Below, piece after piece: positions 41,510 to 52,745 of a stretch of DNA of 64,000 nt (within the stretch, counting starts at the first letter, position 1; each line of letters opens with the position of its first letter). Origin of the DNA: Paraphoma chrysanthemicola (Eukaryota > Ascomycota > Dothideomycetes > Pleosporales > Phaeosphaeriaceae); assembly GCA_020744225.1 (NCBI GenBank), contig JAGMWG010000021.1:248001-312000 (forward strand), read 5' to 3'. Under the pieces are notes generated by a model. It was not told the DNA's origin and did not search any database. It was given only the letters and a program-made list of their open reading frames with translations. Made by a program: the position numbers and the translations under genes.

Positions 41510-44500
41510 CTACCTCCGCTCGCGTTCCCGCTCCACACGCTCCATGTCACGCTCTGCATCACCCTCTAATCTGACGCCACCACGACGCTTGGCATTCTTG
41601 CGCAAGCCAGCTGTGAAGAGGTTGGCAATGTTGTCGTCGCCCGTCGCACCGCTCTTCCTACGCTTATCGCGGTGACTCGACGGGCCAGATGGAGGCTTTA
41701 CGTCTGCTTTGGGTCCGCGTGGTGCCTCGGGCTCATCGTCGTGCAAATCCGAGTGTGATCGCTTGGCCGAGAGTGAGGGCCTAGACGAAGACGAGATACG
41801 CGAGTGCATGGATTTGGAGTTAGTCGTGGACTGCGTCTTGTCGACACGCTCACGGCTATCTCGCTCACGGGCGTTCCGCTCGCGCTCGGCCGCATAGTGA
41901 TCCTGTGCCTTCATGTCTTTCGTCGGCGTCGGACCAGTAGGAGTCGAGGCAGTGCTAGACTTGCGACGATGATCTTTGGACTCGTTGCGTTCACGGTTAC
42001 GGTCTGCAGCTGGCCCCTTAGGTGGCTGCAAGGCCCGCGGGCCGGTGGGAGGCTGGACTGGCGGCGGCGGCATCACATTCTTGCTACGTCCCTTGATGCT
42101 GAAACCGTTTGCTGCGGGGCCAGTGGGCGCATTTAGGGGTGGGGACACAGCGCGCTTCTTCATCAGGGCACTAACAACGTCTTCCTCGCGGTCTTTTTGA
42201 ACCGGTCTAGCTTTCTCTTGCCTCTCATCCTCGTATGTGTGCTCCTCAAGATCCCGCCCGTCATACCGACTCGGTCGCTCACGATCGCGCTCTTTCCGGC
42301 TGCGGCGCGAAGAACGATATTTATCTTCGTCGTGATCGCGTTCATCCTCTTCCGCCTCGCGATCCCTTCGACGTTTACGATCCTTGTCCTTGTCGCGAGA
42401 TCGCTCGTAATCGTAGTCGTAGTCGCGATCGCGATCCTTGCGGTCCTTGCGGTCTCGTTCGCGATCCCTATCCCGTGATCGCTCACGATACTTGTCTTTA
42501 TCGCTTCGGTGCTTGCGCCGTGAACTACCATCAGACTCCTTCTCGGTATTCGTATATGCATCGTCGTCTTTGTATTTGTCTTCAGCTGGGGATTGTGACC
42601 GATGGCGGCGACGGTGTTCCTTGCTTCGGTCACGGTGTGAGCGAGATGAACGGTGCTTATCCTTATCGCGCCGGCTGCTGCGATGTTTCGAGTCCATCGA
42701 TGCACTCCGCGTCCGATCTCCTCGGCTGCCTCTGTCATCTCGAGGACGTTCATCGTAGTGCTCTTTACTACTATCATCATATCGTGACTGGTGCTGGTCG
42801 CGTCGCTCTCTGCGCCGCTCGTAATCGTCTGGGTCAATGGGTGAACGCGATCGGTAGCGCTCCTCTCGCCGCGATGCGTAGTCTGGTGATGGTGAGCGCT
42901 CTCGATGTTCCTCTGCCCTGCTATTTGCCCTCTCTCTTGACCGGGAAATCGAGCGCGTAGTTGACTTATGCCTAATCCGAAGACTTTCATCACGCAGAGG
43001 CGAACGTCTGGAAATCGTCAGTAGGTATGCTATTAGCTTGTTTCTGAGCATCAGACTTACGAACGAGGCCTTCGCTGGGGGCTATTCGCAACGACATCGT
43101 TTGTGGAAGTCAGGCTTTTCGGGGCCGGGGCGAATCGTGCGCTCGTCACTCTACTGGAAAAGCCAGTGTTGGGCCTACCTTCACGCATCGCACGGGGACC
43201 AGTAGGCGCGCCGGCTACACCAACACCTATCGGCTGAACAGGCTGCTCCGTCAAGACTTTGGCAGCGCCATATGCTCCATTGTTGAAGCCACCACGCGAA
43301 CCATATGTGTTGTAGCCCATGGTCATGCTTGTGTCGAAGGATGGATTCATGTGAGGCTGGTCAAATCCTTCATTCACCATGCCTTGCTGATATGGCATTC
43401 CATTTTCCATCATCGAGTGGCTGTAATCTTCCGTCTCAACATCGCCTGAATCGAAAGTCTGGATTGGCTTCAGCCCGCCAGCTTGCATGCCATCGTCCAT
43501 TCTGTCTCCTGCCGCGTCAGTAGCGTCGCCGGGTGCGTCGGTGGCATCACCAGGCTCGATGAAATCTTGCACGGCGTGCGCATCGGTAGACTTCGCAGTG
43601 TTGTCCTTACCTTCTTCAGTGTGCTCTGAGGACGCATTCTTTTGCTCGCTGCCAGGCTTGGCATTGGAGACATCAACAGCGTTCCCGTCAGGCGACTGGC
43701 CGTCACGCTGCTGGGAGGCACAAATGTCAGTTGCTGTTTGAATGGAAGACTTGCCGGCCGATGAATTCGGCCTGAGCAGGAAGTGATGATGAGATCGACG
43801 TACGTTGGGCGCCGGACCGCTGCGACTGCCAGGACGAGAGCTTGCGTTTGTAAAACCAGGACCAAAGCTTCCTTTGCTGCCATTGCGCATGTTTCGCTGA
43901 GGATACGCTCCCCCTTGATTGGCAGGAAAACGATTCTGGTTCTGGTTCTGGTTCTGGTTTGGGAAATTATTCTTGGGGAACTGGTTCATCATCTCGGGAT
44001 ACGATCCAGATTGATTATATCCACCCATTTGGTTGAACCCGTTGTAGTTGCCATAACCACCACCCATGCCATTCCAGCCGCCATAGCCGCCACCGTAGTT
44101 CATGGCAGACATGTCGTTCATGCCCATGCCCATGTTGCCACCGAAGTTGCCGTACATGCCGTTCATGTTATTGAAGTCTACAAGCATATCAGCAAAGATC
44201 ACTGTGTGTAGAAAAGGCAAATAGCGTACCCATAGAGTTCATGCCGTTCCAGCCACCGTTGCCCATCATGTTTGGCATGCCGTTCATACCGTAGCTCATG
44301 CCGTTGTTGAAGCCGGCCTGGTTGGGGAAACCATAGCCCATCTGGCCGGACATGCCATTCATCATGGGGTTGTTGCCCGCCATGCCACTGTTGGGTCCAG
44401 TGGGAACGTTCTGCTCATCTGGTGTGGCGTCTGCCACGGATGGTTCTGCGCTCTGTGTCACGTGCTGCGACACATTGCTACCTCTCCGCTGAGCGTCGTC

Positions 44501-45313
44501 ATTCTGTGGAGCGGTAGACTCCTGACGAGGGTCAGCACGGCGTGGGTGGAATATTGAAAGTACCCCGTCATCACTTGCACGAGCTGCAACGTTTGTGATC
44601 ATATTTGCTAGCTTCTCACAACTGGGTCTGGTGTTGACCTGTGTATACAACTCGCGTGCATGCGCGTGAGACGATGAAACGGAAAGACTGCAACCTACCT
44701 GGTTTGCTTGTGCCGCTTCAGCACCTGCCTGCTCGTGTGCATGTCCAGCTGTTCCCGCCGCGTTCTGTGCGTCGCTTGCAGCTTCTGCCGCTGGTGCCTC
44801 TTCAACGCTCTCTACCGGCCTGTCCGCGGCCTCGCCAGCCGACTGCACATCTGGAGCGGCCGCGGTCGTCTCTGCGGGCGTCGGCGGGGCCTGTGCAGCT
44901 GCCTTGTCTTCCTTCTTCTTCTGCTTCTGCAGCCAGACGCGCATCGTGTTGCGGAGCGCCTTGTTGGGCGTGCACGAATCGGCCTCGAGCGGGGAGTGGT
45001 CGCATGACGGGCATGTCGTCGGGAAGACGAGCTTTTCTTGGCCTGGAGCTGATTAGCACACGCGTGCGCAGGGCGGGGCGGGGCGCCGTGGATGAGACTC
45101 ACAGGACACGCAGATGGCCTTGTTGCAGCACAGCAGCTTGTACGAGTCGATGGCGAGCTGGCTGCAGAGCGTACAGAAGAAGTTCTTGGGGAAGGCCGCA
45201 GTGGGAAAGGTTCTGTGGCGGTCAGCACTCGCGGGCGGCGTCCATGGCGCGCACACATACAGGGCGTACTCCTTCACATCATCGGCGAGCGGCGCCGCCT
45301 TGGGGTCGGCCAT
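41510..45313 (-). CDS. RING-type (RBBP6/Mpe1-like) protein with Gly/Asn/Met-rich middle and RS-rich tail
   Basis: Minimal model of five exons: 45313-45261, 45212-45103, 45042-44230, 44177-43061, 43007-41510; introns 48, 60, 52 and 53 nt; about 1196 residues. The junctions join FPKNFFCTLCSQ, ICVSCQEKLVF and TTCPSCDHSPLEADSC into a zinc-binding RING/U-box close to that of RBBP6/Mpe1, followed by the matching NKALRNTMRVWL helix. No ubiquitin-like DWNN domain precedes it. The middle is Gly/Met/Asn-rich and prion-like, with an NQNQNQNQN run. The last exon is an Arg/Ser/Asp/Lys tail typical of splicing factors. A role as E3 ligase in pre-mRNA splicing or 3' processing is inferred. Up to three optional in-frame introns (donors near 44698, 44560 and 43803) cannot be decided from sequence. 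Confidence 0.8.
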
Positions 45314-45891
45314 GGTGAGGCGGGGCTCTGCAAGGTCGCGAGCGTGGTATCGTGGGCGGAGGCAGCAGCGCAGGGGACCGGCCTCTGCGACGATGCTTAT
45401 TCCATCAAGCAGCCAGGATGAATAGCAAGCAGTGCAGCGACAGACTGTGGGTCGAGGAGCGCGACTGGGGCGCCTAGATGCGGAGGGGTTGGTTAACTGC
45501 AGCTGGCGCAGGCGCGTGTTTGCAGAGGGCAATTGCAGTGAATAGTCTGGCAGTCGCTCGTGAACATCGGCAGCGGCGTCGCGACTGAAAACTTCCCGCG
45601 GCCGTCGCCCGGGTGGCCCCTGCAGGTCACGTGCTTGCCTCTCACGAACGTCACGTACCTCCCGCGATTGCTGCACACGTTCACGCTGCTTGGCCGGGCA
45701 CAGGGTACAGGGCTTCTTCGCCGCAGCCGTGGCTTGTCCGTCTTGCAGTGAAGCCGGCCTTGGTGTCCTTCCTCTAGCACAACGCACACTATCAGGTACC
45801 ATCCGGCATCGTCTAGCCGGCCCTGTCATCGTCATCGCCATGGCCATCGCCAACTTGCACGCACCATGTCTCCACGACTCTACCCACCACC
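45314..45891. other. Intergenic, divergent promoters
   Basis: 578 bp between the RING/RS gene (-) and the hydrolase (+). GC-rich, with long overlapping frames on the minus strand that look like composition artefacts. No gene was accepted. Confidence 0.45.
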
Positions 45892-47118
45892 ATGATACTG
45901 AGCCAGATCTCGTACTTGGACTGCATCGCCTTCCTCGTCTTCCTTGCGCCACAGATCCTGCTTCAGATTGGCATCTTGCCCGTGTTGAAATGGCTGGTAC
46001 CTGCGTTGCCGTGGCTGGGTACGTACTCCATCAGTCCAACATCAAACATGCTCATGCTCATAGCGCCAAAAGTGCTCGTCATTCCATTCCAGTTCATCCG
46101 AGACAGACTGTTCGTCCCCCATGAACACCGGACGCCATTTGTCAGGAAAGCTACACCGTTTCAGGATGTCGTGATTCGCTTCGTTCGCTTTGCCTTTGCG
46201 AATATGCCCGCCTTCATCGGCCGCACATTCTTCTCCAAAGCCGTCTCGCTGCCCTTTCTACGATTCCGCATGTTGAGACACGGCTTCGTCACGAGTCCCA
46301 TCCGCTGGACGGAGGTCAAAAGACCCAACTTCAGAGGCGTGTGGATTGTGCATGATCAGCAGGAGCAGCCCGACATCATTGTGTACTATTGTCACGGGGG
46401 CGGCTTCAGCATGGGAAGCAGCTACTTCTACATGGAGTTCCTGCTTGCCTGGGTCACCCTCTTGAAGGCCGCGGGCTACCGCAATCCGGCACTTTTTGCT
46501 CTAGAGTACACCCTCGTTCCAGATGCGACCTACCCAACTCAATTGCATGAAACATTAGCAGGCTACGAGTATGTCCTGTCGCTCGCGCAATCATCAACGC
46601 GCGTCGTAGTCGGCGGTGACTCGGCAGGCGCCACTCTCGTCTTAAGCTTCTTGCTCCGTCTGAACGAGCATCCCGAATTGCGCCACCAGAAGCCTGGCTT
46701 GGCAGTTATGATATCCCCGTGGGTCACCATCGTCTCGCGCAACAATCGCAATACTCTGTCTGACTATCTCAACTCTTCCTCGCTTGACCTCTATGGCCGC
46801 CAATATATCGGACCTAAAGCTTCTGCCACCGATCCGCTTGTCTCCCCCGGCCATTGCAAAGAGGTGGGGAGGTGGAAGGATGCGAGCCCTGAACAGGGGT
46901 GGTACTTCCTCTACGGTGGCGAAGAAGTACTTGGTCCCGAGACCAGAGACCTGGTCGAACTACTGAGAAAAACAGGCAAAGAGGTGGAAGTATGGGAAGA
47001 TAAGGGTGGAATTCATGCATGGCCTGTGGCGAGCTTGTATCTGGGCGAAACAAGAGAAGAACGCCTCGGCGGCCTAAAAAGCATTGTGGAGGCTACGAAA
47101 GGCAGGTTACACCCATAA
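45892..47118 (+). CDS. Alpha/beta hydrolase (fold-3, HSL-type esterase), membrane-anchored
   Basis: A single frame of 408 residues beginning at a good context (ccaccATG). An N-terminal hydrophobic segment (CIAFLVFLAPQILLQIGIL) suggests an ER or lipid-droplet anchor. The oxyanion motif is YYCHGGGFSMG and the nucleophile elbow GGDSAGATL, both typical of hormone-sensitive-lipase-type esterases. The catalytic His is in GGIHAWPV. At the acid position the sequence reads GGEEVLGPETRDL, where the family usually has Asp. A 45-nt GT-AG stretch (about 46019-46063) keeps the frame whether or not it is spliced, so LGTYSISPTSNMLML may be intronic. Substrate unknown; acyl-ester or sterol-ester hydrolysis is the family expectation. 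Confidence 0.88.
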   Translation: MILSQISYLDCIAFLVFLAPQILLQIGILPVLKWLVPALPWLGTYSISPTSNMLMLIAPKVLVIPFQFIRDRLFVPHEHRTPFVRKATPFQDVVIRFVRFAFANMPAFIGRTFFSKAVSLPFLRFRMLRHGFVTSPIRWTEVKRPNFRGVWIVHDQQEQPDIIVYYCHGGGFSMGSSYFYMEFLLAWVTLLKAAGYRNPALFALEYTLVPDATYPTQLHETLAGYEYVLSLAQSSTRVVVGGDSAGATLVLSFLLRLNEHPELRHQKPGLAVMISPWVTIVSRNNRNTLSDYLNSSSLDLYGRQYIGPKASATDPLVSPGHCKEVGRWKDASPEQGWYFLYGGEEVLGPETRDLVELLRKTGKEVEVWEDKGGIHAWPVASLYLGETREERLGGLKSIVEATKGRLHP

Positions 47119-47165
47119 AAGTATCAAGAGGTAGTTCGCCGTAGAGAAATTTGGAAGATTGTGGG

Positions 47166-47465
47166 TCAGTATCGGCGACACCATTGTGATGGCATCTCGA
47201 AACCCATATCTCTCGCAGCTTGTTGAAGTCGTCGGATCCTATCATGCTCCTCCCGTGCCCATTGCTCACTGACCGAGGTTGGATTGGCGTTTTGACGTGC
47301 TAGGGACAACGCAGATAGTGAGACGGTGTGAGCGTCGGGACTTGATGGTGTAAGTGTACCTGATGAAGAATGTTGTATGCGTGGTACTTACGCAAGGGAA
47401 GGTTCCTGACGATTGTTCCGGGTCGACGAGGATTTGGAGGTGGAGATTGTACTTGCGCTAGACAT
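47166..47465 (-). CDS. Small uncharacterised protein, two exons
   Basis: Exon 1 (47465-47392) and exon 2 (47340-47166) are joined across a 51-nt intron (donor GTAAGT, acceptor CATCAAG), giving 82 residues. Exon 1 encodes a Ser/Thr-rich start (MSSASTISTSKSSSTRNN). Exon 2 gives a charged helical end (EQWAREEHDRIRRLQQAARD, then MGFEMPSQWCRRY). A consensus donor, correct phase and non-random composition support it. It has no signal peptide or membrane helix. An upstream ATG at 47596 opens an overlapping frame in another phase, so the true 5' end is uncertain. Family not recognised. It converges on the hydrolase gene, 47 bp away. Confidence 0.55.
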
Positions 47466-47623
47466 TCTACCAGCACCTCAAAAGTATAGCGGAGTATAAG
47501 AAGAAGGATAGACACAGCGCGGATCGTGAGCTTGGCACTCTGGATATGTGTCGTGTGGCTTGCGCTCGTTGCAGATACGCGAATGGCTCTGCTCATCTGC
47601 AGCTTTTAAGCTGCCTTGCCCTC

Positions 47624-47632
47624 TTATATATA
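47624..47632 (-). promoter_or_regulatory. Possible TATA box of the small gene
   Basis: The minus strand reads TATATATAA here, in otherwise mixed-composition DNA about 160 bp upstream of the small gene's ATG. The position suits a core promoter with a 5' UTR of roughly 130 nt. Not confirmed. Confidence 0.35.
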
Positions 47633-48770
47633 CGCACTCAGCGATCTGACCGGTCATTCCGCAACTGCTTCCCGATCAAAATCGAAGCTCATGCATCATG
47701 TCCCAATCAGTCTTCGCTAGCACCTCACCCAACAGGGCTAGTGCGCCGCCAAAGGGGGCTTAGCGGACTGTAACCCATGCGCATGGCCGCAGCTCGCACA
47801 TCCCGAACACTCTAAGGCCTGCAGCGTGCAGGGTGTCCCTCCAGGGTCAGCATGCTGCAGCCAAGCCAACTGTCGCCAGGTTGTGCAGGCCAGCGGGTAC
47901 CCTGTCCTCTGGAAGGTGCTCCATTGTCTGAACAAGGTACATTTTCGTTTTCCTGGCATCGTCTCCGCTCGCCAGTAAAGAGTCAAAAGACAATTGTCAT
48001 CCCATGCTTTGCGATCCACGAAATTTACACTAAGCTGCGACATAACGGCCTGCGAACGTTCGCCACCATCCTTCATCGCTACACCATGCCAGCTGACCAG
48101 AAGCGTTAGCGTACTGCCTGACGGGGCTTAGCAGATGATTTGAAGCGCGATTGGGCATGGTGCCCGTCGGATCCACTCACATGCGTCCTCCGTGCGTCAA
48201 CGGCTTCCCTACCCCGGTCCTTTATCGAGATCCCCACAGCTGCCGATTGCGCATGCATGTGCTCAAGCTTGCCGTCTTGCTGACCCCATGATGAGTGTCG
48301 ATTCGTTAACACAACTCAAAACACCGCTTTGTCTAGTGGTCGAAGGCGCTCTACAAGTCGATGAGACAGGGAGCTATGCGTTATGTGTGCATGACAGCAA
48401 TGTAACGAGTGCTCGTCTCGTATGGTGGGGCATGAAATGTTTGTCGCATCTTGGCCATATTACTCACACAACACAAATTGAAAAGGAATTCGAAGAGACT
48501 ACTTATTGCGCGTATACCGACGGCTAACCACGTTCCTAAAGCGTGCATGATGTCGTATGAGCAAGGCTCGATGGCAGTACCTCGGATGGCTCACGGGTTT
48601 TGGCCTGCGGGTTTTGCGGGTTTTGCGAACCGCAACGCTGTGGTCAGGTCCAACTATAAAGCAACCCTGTGAGCCAGCAAGGGGCTACAGCATCTCGGCA
48701 CTATCAAAGCCTTCTGCGTCGCCTCATCAATACGATTGCACCTTTTCATTCCAATTACGTTGTGTTCATC
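47633..48770. other. Intergenic region upstream of the short-chain dehydrogenase
   Basis: About 1.1 kb without a convincing gene. Short open frames occur on both strands but lack splice logic or recognisable domains. A small tandem (TGCGGGTTT twice) lies near 48605-48625. Confidence 0.45.
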
Positions 48771-49852
48771 ATGGCTCCACTGACTGAGATCATCAGCATG
48801 CTCATTGGGCAGGCTTTCGGTCAGACACGTCTACCCGATATAGACTTTCAAGGCAAAACAATCATTGTAACCGGAGCAAACACTGGTTTGGGCCTGGAGT
48901 GTGCAAAACATTTGTGGGTGCCGACGTTCAATGCGAATACTACTTGTATCCAATTGACATTTGCTTTAGAGCACGAAAGAATGCATCACGCATAATTCTT
49001 GCCTGTAGAGACACGACCAAAGGCCAGAGAGCAGTGGAAGCCATCTTCCGTCAGACACGAAGCACAGGAGCTACCAATGTCGAAGTCTGGGAACTCGATT
49101 TGGCCAACTATCAATCAGTTACGACATTCGGCGCCCGCGTTTGCGACCACCTTCCTCGTCTCGATGCTTTTGTAGCCAATGCTGGTATGGAACTTCAGGA
49201 GTATCGCAGAGCGGAAGATCTCGAGATCCACTTGACTGTCAATGTCGTATCGACATTTATGTCGGCCATCGCCGTCTTACCAAAGCTCCATGAGACATCC
49301 GAAAAGTACGGTATACAGACGAGCTTGACCTTCTGTGGCTCGATGTACCATATTTTTGGCCCAGATAATGAACTCGATGCCGGGCTTCCAGATAACGTGG
49401 ATATATTCGAAACACTGAGTACGTCGGACCCAGCAAAGACTGACATCATATGGCGCTATGCCTTGAGCAAGCTCATGGTACACCAATGCTATCACGAGCT
49501 AGTCACAGCTTTGGCCAGTAGTAAGACTAGAGATTGGTCCAAGACTGTAGTCAATTTGGTGAACCCAGGCTGGTGTGGCACCGAATTGTCGCGTGCGAAG
49601 CCACATCCGATCATGGAGCGGGTTTTCTTTGCTTTGATGGGATGGAGCGCAGAGAAAGGAAGTCGAGTGTATGTTGATGCCATGGTGGCCGGGCCGAGCA
49701 GCCATGGCAATTACATGTCAGAATGCAAGGTTCAAGAAGAATCTCGATACATGAGAAGCGAAAGAGGGCTCCAAATCCAAAGAAAGATGTGGAGAGACTT
49801 GATGCGGAGGATCAGACAGGTTTCACCCGAGGTTGCCGATCTTATTCTTTAG
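48771..49852 (+). CDS. Short-chain dehydrogenase/reductase (SDR)
   Basis: Exons 48771-48913 and 48970-49852 with a 56-nt intron (donor GTGGGT, branch TTGACA, acceptor CTTTAG) give 341 residues. The junction restores AKHLARKNASRIILACRD. The NAD(P)-binding motif is TGANTGLG, the strand-4 motif is VANAGM and the catalytic pair is YALSK; the Ser comes from FCGSMYH. This is the layout of fungal 'classical' SDRs often found in secondary metabolism. A following Arg (ACRD) after strand 2 favours NADPH. The substrate is unknown. The gene converges with the neighbouring Zn2Cys6 regulator (48 bp between stop codons). Confidence 0.9.
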
Positions 49853-49900
49853 GCTACAGTCTCTTGTATCGTTCGACGTGGCAAATTGAAACTAGACAGG

Positions 49901-51917
49901 TTATAATATGTCGGCTCCTAGGTCAAGGTCTTGGAGAAATGTATCCCAGTCGAGACACGTCCCGCTATTATCCGTCTGAATATCGTCCTCCATGGTCTTA
50001 GATGGGCTATCGCTTTCTATGGCAAGATTGGGGACGCCGTCACAACCGTTCCACTGGTTGAGATCACACATCTCAAAGTCCTCTACAAATCTATAGTGGT
50101 TCGGCTCAGAGACCATGTTTACATTGTGTGACGGTGGTGAATTATCGCTGGGCTGCTCTTGGTTTGCGCCCGAGCATGCGTTCTGTCTTGCTCGCTGGAC
50201 TCGACGCATGAGCTTAATAATAGGTCTCCAAAGCATACCGGAATCGGAGTCTGCAACAATTCTAGCATACCATCGGAAGCTCTTGATGGCTATTTTATAG
50301 GCTCGCTCGGATACTGGATCGAGAGGGCGTGCAATTAATTCGGCGAGAACAACGGCGAGAGCATGCCACTGAACCCAATTCTTCCATGCCCAGATCCCGA
50401 GTTCGTCTGGCATGGGCTGCATGTGCTGTTCTAGTACATTGGTCGCCTCTGATAGAACGTCAAAATCATCCCAAGGGGGAATAGCGTTACGTGGTTGCCT
50501 ATATGGCGGCCTGCGAAGTAGTAGCTGTAGGCTCACCACAATCTTTCTTCCCGAGACTTCTGATAACCTTTGCAATGGACTTGCAGAGCTATCAATGCAA
50601 GACGTGACATTCGAAACGTGCTGCTCGAACCGAGCGACCAGGTCCAATCTTCTTGGCCAGGTCTCCCAGGGATCCGCAGTGGTTTCGCATAATTCGAAAA
50701 GCTTTCTCTGACAGATCATGGCCTGGTAAATCATGGCGGTGTGAGACATATCAGAATCGTTGATGCTTAATGGTGGACATTGGAACAAGTTAGAGGGCAT
50801 AATAGGAGGCGTTCCACGATCCAATGCCGAGTGCGTGTCCATAATACCTATCGCGTAAAGCAAGCGCCGCCGAATTTCCACGTCGAATCGAGTATAGATT
50901 TTGGCAGTCTCGGAGCCGAGCCTCAGCGCTGTAGCGGCTCTCACAGCGATGGCGACTAATGTCCACGTGTAAGCACTGTTTGAGCAAGTTCGTACGCCTA
51001 TCTGTATGCTTCCATCAGCAAACCCTTCGACAGAGGGTCTAGAGTGGAAGTTGATCAGAACGCACAAGGTAGATGACTAACGCCTGTAGTATAGTTACAT
51101 CTGGGTCGTGCATCAAGCGCGAGCCCGCAAACAAGCTTTCGAGGTGGGTTCGTTGAACTCGAAGAGCTTGGACTCTCGGCCCAAGACCAATGTCTGATGC
51201 CTCATCCTCATTGATACTGCAGATAGCCATGAAGTAGATCGATGACTCCAAGATGTCCGTCGAATGCATCGAAGAGGCAGCCATCGGTCTTGCATACTTC
51301 GCATTGATTCCAGAAAATACCGTTGGCCAATGCAGAATCTTATAGACGGTGTCAACTCGCTCCCGATAGAGTGCAAGCAGCTTGTTCCGTATTTTGGGTG
51401 ATAACGAGATTGGGGTTTCTGTGCCATGAGTGGCCAGTGGGAATAGAACACTCGTTGTGCTGAGAGGCTCGTCTAATGTACTTTCCTCACTTAGGACTGC
51501 GTCGTCGCTCACGTCATGCGCATCCGCGAGTGTCTCTCGAAGGCCATAGATTTCCGAAGAGAGTGCTTCCCAAAATTCCGGCGCGATGAAGCGGGTAGTT
51601 GGCTCGCTAGCAGAACAAGGATCATTCGAGATTCTTCGGTGCGTCGGTTGTGTTGGACTTGTAGTCCTGAGCACAGAACTGGATGTATCTGCAACCTCCG
51701 CTTGCTGCGCAAGCATTTCTTCTATCCGTGAGATTCGAGTCTCAAGCATTCGGTTCTGAGTGCGAGCTTTGCCACTCTTGCCCCGAGGCAGGCGTGCACG
51801 CTCTACGGCGTGGCAGTCGAGGCCAGCGTTCCTGCACGCTAAGCATGGCGAGCTTTTGTTACATCGAATCTTGCGGCGTTTGCATTGCTCGCAGGCCAGG
51901 CGTGGTATGTGCAACAT
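49901..51917 (-). CDS. Zn2Cys6 fungal-specific transcription factor
   Basis: Exons 51917-51066 and 51001-49901 with a 64-nt intron (51002-51065). The N-terminal binuclear zinc cluster is complete: CEQCKRRKIRC followed by CLACRNAGLDC, spacing CX2CX6CX5CX2CX6C. A short coiled segment (TRISRIEEMLAQQ) follows for dimerisation. The middle holds the fungal transcription-factor domain, with LQALVIYL joined by the splice to SAYTWTLVAIAVRAATALRLGSE. Start Met 51917 places the cluster near the N-terminus; an in-frame ATG at 51983 would add 22 residues. The C-terminus is acidic (DWDTFLQDLDLG), a likely activation region. It may regulate the adjacent SDR, but the sequence does not show the target. Confidence 0.9.
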
Positions 51918-52237
51918 GGTCTCAGCGAAATGTGTACAGGGTGAGTCTAAGCATCTGAAGTTGACGAATGAGCTGAGTGGCATTACAGTGACGTCAGTAT
52001 TCTTCTCAATGCCAAGTCGACCTTCGTCTAGACGTTCCGCGCGCCTGTACTATCATAGACCACAGACCTCAAGCTTATTCGAGCGACCAAGGTACCGTCG
52101 CATAGGAAGTTTGAAACATACAGAAAGAGCATATGCCATGCAGGGTTTGTCCAACACGGCTCCTAGAAAACTTGAGTACCACATCCATGGCAAGGTCTGA
52201 AGGCCTCTTGACTTGTCACATGTGGAAGATAATGATA
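51918..52237. other. Intergenic, promoter side of the Zn2Cys6 gene
   Basis: About 320 bp up to the first MITE copy. No gene was seen. Confidence 0.4.
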
Positions 52238-52441
52238 GGCAAGATATATTCAGCCGTGTGATTCCGCTGTTCGGCCGGTTGGTTAGCCTCGACACTTCCT
52301 AGACGCATTTACGTTTAGCCCTCGACACCTCCTAGCCGTCTTTACATCATTCTACAAGCGCAGAATATTTCTAATAACTCATTAAATGCCTCAAAGCGAC
52401 TACAAGAATGAATCTTTAGTAGTAAGTAATTATATCTAGCC
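52238..52441. mobile_element. MITE copy 1 (TA-flanked)
   Basis: 204 bp flanked by TA (52236-52237 and 52442-52443). It begins GGCAAGATATATTC and its complement begins GGCTAGATATAATT, so the ends are short inverted repeats. A second, diverged copy in the same orientation lies at 55038-55208. It has no coding capacity. TA duplication points to a Tc1/mariner-type transposase. Confidence 0.78.
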
Positions 52442-52745
52442 TATGAAACTAAGACAATAGTTAGGTGTAGTGATTCTTTAATGCACCTCTATACCGAGGG
52501 CACGGCTGAATAGCAAAAGCACACAGACTTCATGTAACTTTCTATTCTGAGCGTTCGAACGATCTTTCTTTGTTTGCGCTTTCAAGTATCATGTCTCTGT
52601 CCGGTGCGCCTCGGAGGACGATGCATGTTAGACAATAGGACAATTTCAAGATATGGAATGAACAGTGGAACGCATTTCGGCATAAATATTGTCTGTATTG
52701 GGAAGAAGCTGGTGTTATATGATACGACTAGGGAAGTCGTTCGGC
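52442..52745. other. Intergenic, MITE to secreted-protein gene
   Basis: 304 bp, no feature recognised. Confidence 0.4.

Noticed and set aside
43930..43960. GGTTCT hexamer repeat
   Set aside because: It is the coding sequence for the Asn-Gln run in the RING/RS protein, not an independent satellite.
45053..45952. 299-codon minus-strand frame overlapping the RING gene start and hydrolase promoter
   Set aside because: Arg/Cys/Pro-rich composition typical of a GC-rich shadow frame, and it conflicts with the well-supported spliced RING exons in another frame.
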